Shown here: in pieces, positions 59,389 through 64,000 of the stretch | Layout: each line of letters begins with the position of its first letter | Numbering within the stretch: the stretch's first letter is position 1 | Assembly: GCF_001005725.1 (NCBI RefSeq) | Contig: NZ_LBIC01000003.1 | Coordinates: 186,001 to 250,000, forward strand | Reading direction: 5' to 3' | Origin: Sphingobium chungbukense | GTDB taxonomy: Bacteria > Pseudomonadota > Alphaproteobacteria > Sphingomonadales > Sphingomonadaceae | DNA: 64,000 nucleotides | Notes under the pieces: model-generated | What the model saw: only the letters and a program-made list of their open reading frames with translations | Databases searched by the model: none | What the model was told of the DNA's origin: nothing | Position numbers and translations under genes: made by a program

Positions 59389-60281
59389 CCGGGCAATTCC
59401 AGTGCCTCGTCCAGAAAGTCGAGAAAGGCCCGCACCCGTGCGGCCAGCCGGTCCTGCGCGGAATAAAGCGCGTGGATATCCTCGCCGTCCCCCGTGCTGA
59501 AATCGCCCAGTACCTCCACCAGCCTCCCTTCCCGCACATCGCGCGCGACATGAAAGCGCCCGTGTCGCGCGATACCGCCTCCCGCGATCGCCATCTGCCG
59601 CACGACCTCGCCCGAATTGCCGAAAAACCGCCCCTGAACCGGGCGCTGCACGACCCGCCCACCGATCCAGAAGGGCCAGCTGTCCACCGACCGGCGAAAG
59701 CTGAATTGCAGGCAGTCATGCCCATCCAGTTCCTCCGGCGTGCGCGGCGTTCCCCGCGCGGCGAGATAGGCGGGACTGGCGACCAGAAGCATGCGGCTAT
59801 GCCCCAGCTTCTTCGCTCGCAATCGCGTATCCCGCAAAGGTCCGATGCGAATGGCGATATCGGCCCGTTCCTCCACCAGATCGACCACCGCATCCGACAA
59901 GGCCAGATCGACCGCCACGGCCGGATGGCGCCCCAGGAAATCGGGCAGGATCGGCAGGAGGCACTCCGTACCGAAGGAGACGGACGCATTGACCCGCAAA
60001 AGCCCGCGCGGTCCCTGCTCCTGCTGCCCCAACCCCGCTTCGACGTCGGCCATCTCCGTCATCAGCGCCATCATCCGGTCGCGATAGGATGCCCCCTCCA
60101 GGGTCAACGCCAGTGACCGCGTGGTCCGCCGCAACAATGTGACGCCAAGACGCTGCTCCAGCCGCCCGATGCTCCGGCTCACGGCGGATGGCGTCAGCCT
60201 CAGCGTCTTGGCGGCCGCTGCGAAGCTGCCTTCCCGCGCGACGGCCAGAAATGTCTCGATATCCCCAAAGCGGTTGTCCAT
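59385..60281 (-). CDS. LysR-family transcriptional regulator
   Basis: This 298-residue protein has the LysR N-terminal winged helix ('[20 protein letters not shown]', residues about 20-39) and a periplasmic-binding-like effector domain ('[20 protein letters not shown]'). It is divergent from the SDR gene, which it probably controls. Its 3' end overlaps the RamB-like gene by 4 bp on the other strand. The effector is unknown. Confidence 0.92.
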   Translation of the reverse strand: MDNRFGDIETFLAVAREGSFAAAAKTLRLTPSAVSRSIGRLEQRLGVTLLRRTTRSLALTLEGASYRDRMMALMTEMADVEAGLGQQEQGPRGLLRVNASVSFGTECLLPILPDFLGRHPAVAVDLALSDAVVDLVEERADIAIRIGPLRDTRLRAKKLGHSRMLLVASPAYLAARGTPRTPEELDGHDCLQFSFRRSVDSWPFWIGGRVVQRPVQGRFFGNSGEVVRQMAIAGGGIARHGRFHVARDVREGRLVEVLGDFSTGDGEDIHALYSAQDRLAARVRAFLDFLDEALELPG

Positions 60282-60300
60282 CTTTCATCCATGATTTAAA

Positions 60301-60317
60301 ATCACTTCTATAGTGAT
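60301..60317. promoter_or_regulatory. Candidate LysR-type operator
   Basis: The inverted repeat ATCACT-TCTAT-AGTGAT lies in the 105-bp gap between the LysR gene and the SDR gene. It has the interrupted-dyad form (ATC-N11-GAT) usual for LysR sites that control a divergent target. Confidence 0.55.
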
Positions 60318-60386
60318 AGATGTCATTCTAATCATCAATGGCAGCGTTTCTTATTCTTGCACTCGTTCACGGAAAAGGAGTGCCCC

Positions 60387-61172
60387 ATGGATCTGAAACT
60401 CGCCGGAAAGACCGCCCTCGTCACTGGATCGACGGCCGGCATCGGCTTCGCCATCGCCAAACGTCTCGCAGAAGAAGGCGTGGAGGTCGTCATCACCGGC
60501 CGCAACCAGGCGAAGCTGGACGAGGCCGCTGCCCAGATCGCGCCGGTCGGCAAGGTTCGCCCGATCCTGGCCGATCCCGCAACCGCCGACGGAGCGGCCG
60601 CATTGATAGCCGCCGCGCCCGACATCGACATTCTCGTCAACAATCTGGGCATATACGAAGCTAGGTCCTTCACCGAAATCTCGGACGAGGATTGGCATCA
60701 TTTCTTCGAGGTCAACGTCGTCAGCGGCGCGCGCCTCGCCCGCCATTATTTCCCCCGCATGATCGAACGGAATTGGGGCCGCATCATCTTCATCGCCAGC
60801 GAAAGCGCCCTGCTGCCGCCTGGCGAGATGATCCACTACGGCATGACCAAGACCGCCCAGCTCGCCATCGCCCGCGGCCTTGCCGAACAGACGCGCGGCA
60901 CGGGCGTCACGGTCAATTCCGTCCTGCCCGGCCCCACCCGGTCGGAAGGGATCGTCGACTTCATCCGTTCGGTCGTGGAAAACAAGGACGCACCCGAGGC
61001 CGAGCGCGAGGCGGAATTCTTTGATAAACTGCGCCCCCTCTCCCTCATCCGCCGCCTGATCGAGGCCGACGAGATCGGATCGATGGTCGCCTATCTCGCC
61101 AGCCCGCTCGCCGCCGTCACCAATGGCGCCGCGATCCGGACGGAAGGAGGGATCATACCCACCATCGCCTGA
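60387..61172 (+). CDS. Short-chain dehydrogenase/reductase
   Basis: This 261-residue classical SDR has the NAD(P) motif TGSTAGIG (residues about 14-21), NNLG, and the catalytic Ser-Tyr-Lys set with 'ASESALL' and 'YGMTK'. 'GRNQAKL' after the second strand suggests NADP preference. The ATG at 60387 has AAAGGAG upstream. It lies divergent to the LysR regulator. The substrate is unknown. Confidence 0.9.
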   Translation: MDLKLAGKTALVTGSTAGIGFAIAKRLAEEGVEVVITGRNQAKLDEAAAQIAPVGKVRPILADPATADGAAALIAAAPDIDILVNNLGIYEARSFTEISDEDWHHFFEVNVVSGARLARHYFPRMIERNWGRIIFIASESALLPPGEMIHYGMTKTAQLAIARGLAEQTRGTGVTVNSVLPGPTRSEGIVDFIRSVVENKDAPEAEREAEFFDKLRPLSLIRRLIEADEIGSMVAYLASPLAAVTNGAAIRTEGGIIPTIA

Positions 61173-61257
61173 GATTCCGGCATCCGAAGCTCCGTGCAAT
61201 CCTGCTTGCGGGAACTGGCCCTGTCGCTCGTCTGTCCCTCCGGTTAAGGAAAGATAG

Positions 61258-61968
61258 ATGAGCGATACGGACATTCTGACGGACACGCCACTGGGCCGCG
61301 CACTGGATGACAGCGGTTATGCCCGACTGTCCGGCACCCTTCTGTTCGACCAACTTGCCATCCCGGCCGCCGATTGGGAGGCGTTCGCCCAAAGCTGGGA
61401 TCATCTTGGTCCGGATCTCTATATGGCCGATGGCGGTCGTTATCGCCGCCGCCGCCATGCCATCCTTGGCCTCGAGAACGGCAGCTTCAGCCGCAAGCCC
61501 CATCAGCCGCATTTTCAGAGCCGGGACTATAATCCCCTGAATGGCGATGTGCAGCGCTGGTTCGATCCCGTCGATCAAGCCACCATCGACAATGTCATGA
61601 TGCGGTCGATCCTCGCCTTCTGCGCCCGCAATTTTCCCCTGATCGGACGGCAGCATGTTGAACTCCACCAGTTCCGCATCGAAGCGCGCGCCGGCGAACT
61701 CGGCCGCCCGACGCCCGAAGGCATGCATCGCGACGGGGTGGACTGGGTCTTCGTGATGCTGGTCGAGCGCCGCAATGTCCGTGAAGGCGTCACCCGCATC
61801 GGCACGCCCGATGGCAAGGAGCTTGGCGAATTCACCCTCGCCCGCCCCGGCGACGCCGTGCTCGTCGACGACCATCGGATCATGCATGGCGTCACCGAAA
61901 TCCACCCGGTGGACCCGGCGCAACCCGCCTGGCGCGACGCTCTGGTCGTCACCTTCGCCGCGGAATAG
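61258..61968 (+). CDS. 2OG-Fe(II) dioxygenase family protein
   Basis: This 236-residue protein matches the 2OG-Fe_Oxy_2 group, which includes amino-acid hydroxylases and the biofilm protein BsmA: 'ELGRPTPEGMHRDGVDWVFV' provides His and Asp ligands, 'DDHRIMHGVTEIHPV' the second His, and 'WRDALVVTF' the Arg that binds 2-oxoglutarate. It probably hydroxylates a free amino acid or small metabolite. It faces the end of gor. Confidence 0.8.
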   Translation: MSDTDILTDTPLGRALDDSGYARLSGTLLFDQLAIPAADWEAFAQSWDHLGPDLYMADGGRYRRRRHAILGLENGSFSRKPHQPHFQSRDYNPLNGDVQRWFDPVDQATIDNVMMRSILAFCARNFPLIGRQHVELHQFRIEARAGELGRPTPEGMHRDGVDWVFVMLVERRNVREGVTRIGTPDGKELGEFTLARPGDAVLVDDHRIMHGVTEIHPVDPAQPAWRDALVVTFAAE

Positions 61969-61971
61969 GAC

Positions 61972-63318
61972 CTATTTCAGCAGCACCAGTTCCTCAGCCA
62001 TGCTGGGGTGCAGGGCGACCGTGTCGTCAAATTCCTGCTTGGTGAGACCCGCCTTCACCGCAATCGCCGCCGCCTGCAAGATTTCGGGCGCATCCGGCCC
62101 GATCATGTGCAGTCCGACCACGCGATTGGTCGTGGCATCCACCACCATCTTGTAAAGCGCTCGCTCATCCCGCCCGGCCAGCACATTCTTCATCGGCCGG
62201 AAATCGGACGTATAGACCTTGACCGTCCCATATTTGTTCTTGGCCTGCGCCTCGGTCAGCCCCACGCCCGCCAGCGGCGGATGGCTGAACACGGCGGAGG
62301 GCACGCAATCATAGTCGACCGTGCGCGGATTATCCCCGAACACCGTGTCCGCAAAGGCATGGCCCTCGCGGATCGCCACCGGCGTCAACTGCATCCGGTC
62401 CGTGACGTCGCCCACGGCATAGATGCTCTCGCAGCTCGTGCGGCTATGGTCGTCGACCTTGATCGCGCCCTTGTCGTTCAGCTCCACCCCGGCATTTTCC
62501 AGCCCCAGCCCGTCGACATCCGGCTTGCGCCCGGTCGCGAACACCAGCAGGTCGCAGGCGATCGGATCGCCGCTCTTGAAACGGACGCAGAGCGTGCCGT
62601 CCTCATTCTTCTCGATCTTCTCCATCTCCGCATTGAAGCGGAAATTGATCCCCTTCATCGTCGATATCTGGAGCAGCCGGTCGCGTATCTGCTCGTCATA
62701 GCCGCGCAGCAGCGTATTGGACCGGTTCACGATCGTCACATGGCTGCCGAACTGGTGGAAGATGCCGGCAAATTCATTGGCGATATAGCCGCCGCCGACG
62801 ATCACGATCCGCTTGGGGCATTCCTCCAGATGGAAGACCTCATTGGAGGTGACGCCATGTTCCGCGCCCTCGATCTCCGGCACGATCGGCCAGGCGCCGG
62901 TCGAAACGAGGATATATTTCGCGCTGACCTCCCGCCCGTTGGCCAGCTTCACGCTATGCGGCCCGGTGATCGTCGCGCGTTCGGGGATCAACTCGACCTT
63001 ATGGCTGTCGAGCGTATTCTTGTAGAGTCCCTCCAGCCGGTCCACATCGGCCAGCACATTGTCGCGCAGCGTCGTCCATTCAAAGTCGCAATCCGGCACA
63101 TTCCAGCCGAAACGCCGCGCATCCTTCAAATCCTCGGCAAAATGCGCGCCATAGATGAGCAGCTTCTTGGGCACGCAGCCGCGAATGACGCAGGTGCCGC
63201 CGACGCGATATTCCTCGGCCACCGCGACCTTCGCGCCATGCGCCGCCGCGACGCGGGAAGCCCGCACGCCTCCCGATCCCGCACCGATGACGAACAGGTC
63301 GAAGTCGTAGTCGCTCAT
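61972..63318 (-). CDS. gor: Glutathione-disulfide reductase
   Basis: This 448-residue flavoenzyme reduces GSSG with NADPH. FAD motif GAGSGGVRAS, redox-active Cys43 and Cys48 in GGTCVIRGCVPKK, NAD(P) motif 'IVGGGYIANEFAGIFHQFGS' and C-terminal 'ALHPSMAEELVLLK' with the catalytic His-Glu pair are all present. It is a cytoplasmic homodimer for redox homeostasis. Confidence 0.96.
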   Translation of the reverse strand: MSDYDFDLFVIGAGSGGVRASRVAAAHGAKVAVAEEYRVGGTCVIRGCVPKKLLIYGAHFAEDLKDARRFGWNVPDCDFEWTTLRDNVLADVDRLEGLYKNTLDSHKVELIPERATITGPHSVKLANGREVSAKYILVSTGAWPIVPEIEGAEHGVTSNEVFHLEECPKRIVIVGGGYIANEFAGIFHQFGSHVTIVNRSNTLLRGYDEQIRDRLLQISTMKGINFRFNAEMEKIEKNEDGTLCVRFKSGDPIACDLLVFATGRKPDVDGLGLENAGVELNDKGAIKVDDHSRTSCESIYAVGDVTDRMQLTPVAIREGHAFADTVFGDNPRTVDYDCVPSAVFSHPPLAGVGLTEAQAKNKYGTVKVYTSDFRPMKNVLAGRDERALYKMVVDATTNRVVGLHMIGPDAPEILQAAAIAVKAGLTKQEFDDTVALHPSMAEELVLLK

Positions 63319-63389
63319 TCATGCCTCCGCAGGGTTGCGCCCGCATATGGAGCGTCCCCGGCAGAGTTACAAATGAGAATCGTGTGCCT

Positions 63390-63437
63390 CCCTCCCGCAA
63401 GCGGGAGGGGCCGGGGGTGGGCGCGAGCGAAGCGAGC
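63390..63437. repeat. Palindromic repeat, copy B
   Basis: This 48-bp unit repeats the one at 42208-42256 with a single difference and begins with the stem CCCTCCCGC-AA-GCGGGAGGG. It lies in the 157-bp gap between pgi and gor, which otherwise shows no gene. Confidence 0.8.
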
Positions 63438-63475
63438 TTTGCGCAACCCCTCCACCTCCAAAAGAGGCTAATCCG

Positions 63476-64000
63476 TCAAACCCCACCCAGGGCCAGATCG
63501 ATCAACGCCATCGTCGACGGGTCGAAACCCTTCGGCCCCTCCGCCTCGATGGACCGCGCAATCTCCTTGCCCAGCTCGACGCCGAACTGGTCGAAGGGAT
63601 TGATCCCCATCAGCACCGCATTGGCAAAGGTCCGATGCTCGTAGAAGGCGATCAGCGCGCCCAGGGCCTCCGGCGTCACATCATCCAGCAGGATCGTGGT
63701 CGAAGGCCGGTTGCCGTGATAGGCTCGCGCCGGATCGGCCGCATTGTCCTTGCCGCGCATCAACGCTGCCCCCTGCGCGAAGCAGTTCACCAGCAAAGCG
63801 CGATGATGCGCCGGATCGAGCGCATGGCCCGGCTCGATCGAGGCGATGAATTCCACCGGCGTCAGGATCGTCCCCTGATGCAGCAACTGGAACACCGCAT
63901 GCTGCGCGTCGGTGCCCACGCCACCCCAGGTGATCGGCGCCGTCGGCCCATCGACCGGCGTCCCATCCCGCGTCACGCTCTTGCCGTTGCTCTCCATCTC
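63476..64000 (-). CDS. pgi: Glucose-6-phosphate isomerase, C-terminal part
   Basis: The visible 175 codons form the C-terminus of phosphoglucose isomerase; the start lies beyond the right edge. 'PITWGGVGTDAQHAVFQLLH' is the PGI signature with the catalytic His, and 'NPFDQFGVELGKEIA' near the end carries the catalytic Lys helix. It interconverts glucose-6-P and fructose-6-P. The frame is open to the window edge. Confidence 0.95.
   Translation of the reverse strand, partial: EMESNGKSVTRDGTPVDGPTAPITWGGVGTDAQHAVFQLLHQGTILTPVEFIASIEPGHALDPAHHRALLVNCFAQGAALMRGKDNAADPARAYHGNRPSTTILLDDVTPEALGALIAFYEHRTFANAVLMGINPFDQFGVELGKEIARSIEAEGPKGFDPSTMALIDLALGGV

Overview
The window reads as a GC-rich alphaproteobacterial chromosome, most likely a sphingomonad (Sphingomonadaceae). 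This rests on the phaR/phaC and propionyl-CoA gene sets, the hslVU neighbourhood and typical intergenic palindromes. Positions 1 to about 39,550 are a nearly complete, apparently intact prophage whose left end (and presumably integrase) lies outside the window. Positions 39,551-64,000 are host core genome.

Prophage. On the minus strand (1-5,247) is an early leftward operon of about 19 mostly tiny, translationally overlapping genes, including SSB, a Rad52-type annealing protein, a Gp157-like protein and DUF1367/DUF968-like proteins. Its promoter, and the rightward promoter of a Cro-like gene at 6,100, each carry a 20-bp operator (AAGCACA-N6-TGTGCTT) at the same place between -35 and -10. A self-cleaving S24-type repressor lies between them (5,356-6,045). 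Rightward early genes (6,100-12,267) encode HNH endonucleases, a C5 cytosine methyltransferase with a coherent second reading frame inside it, a GapR-like protein, a DUF1064 nuclease, a DnaA-domain-IV-only protein, a DUF1376 replication protein and many small proteins.

The virion genes (12,406-35,913) follow the gene order of phage P22: small and large terminase, portal, scaffold, coat, gp4-like and gp10-like head-closure proteins, fibre, GNAT-like protein, three ejection-type proteins, then an immI-like switch locus and a tailspike. Unusual passengers are a GroES-like co-chaperonin, two excisionase-like DNA-binding proteins and two HNH/AP2 homing-type endonucleases. Between the last ejection gene and the tailspike lies a leftward set of five small membrane or exported proteins topped by an Arc-like repressor, with a divergent ParB-domain gene where P22 has mnt/arc/ant. 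Lysis genes (35,927-37,516) comprise a GH19 endolysin, a holin candidate and an Rz gene with Rz1 embedded in another frame. A degenerate tRNA-like element (37,738-37,814) and a group of small leftward phage-type genes follow. The intact tRNA-Val(CAC), with its 3' end facing the prophage, is the best right attachment site.

Core genome. After an entericidin and a small conserved gene comes hslVU behind a convincing sigma32-type promoter, then proS, divergent phaR and a short phaC whose start codons share one CATG, phaA (TTG start), alr, an MHS-type transporter and csaA. A leftward block pccB-mce-scpA-bioB-pccA carries propionyl-CoA to succinyl-CoA and includes biotin synthase, which makes the cofactor of the carboxylase. 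A divergent RamB/ScfR-like regulator faces it across two TTTGCAAA boxes. The window ends with a LysR regulator, an SDR, a 2OG-Fe dioxygenase, glutathione reductase and the 3' part of pgi. Short palindromic repeats recur between the core genes and are absent from the prophage.
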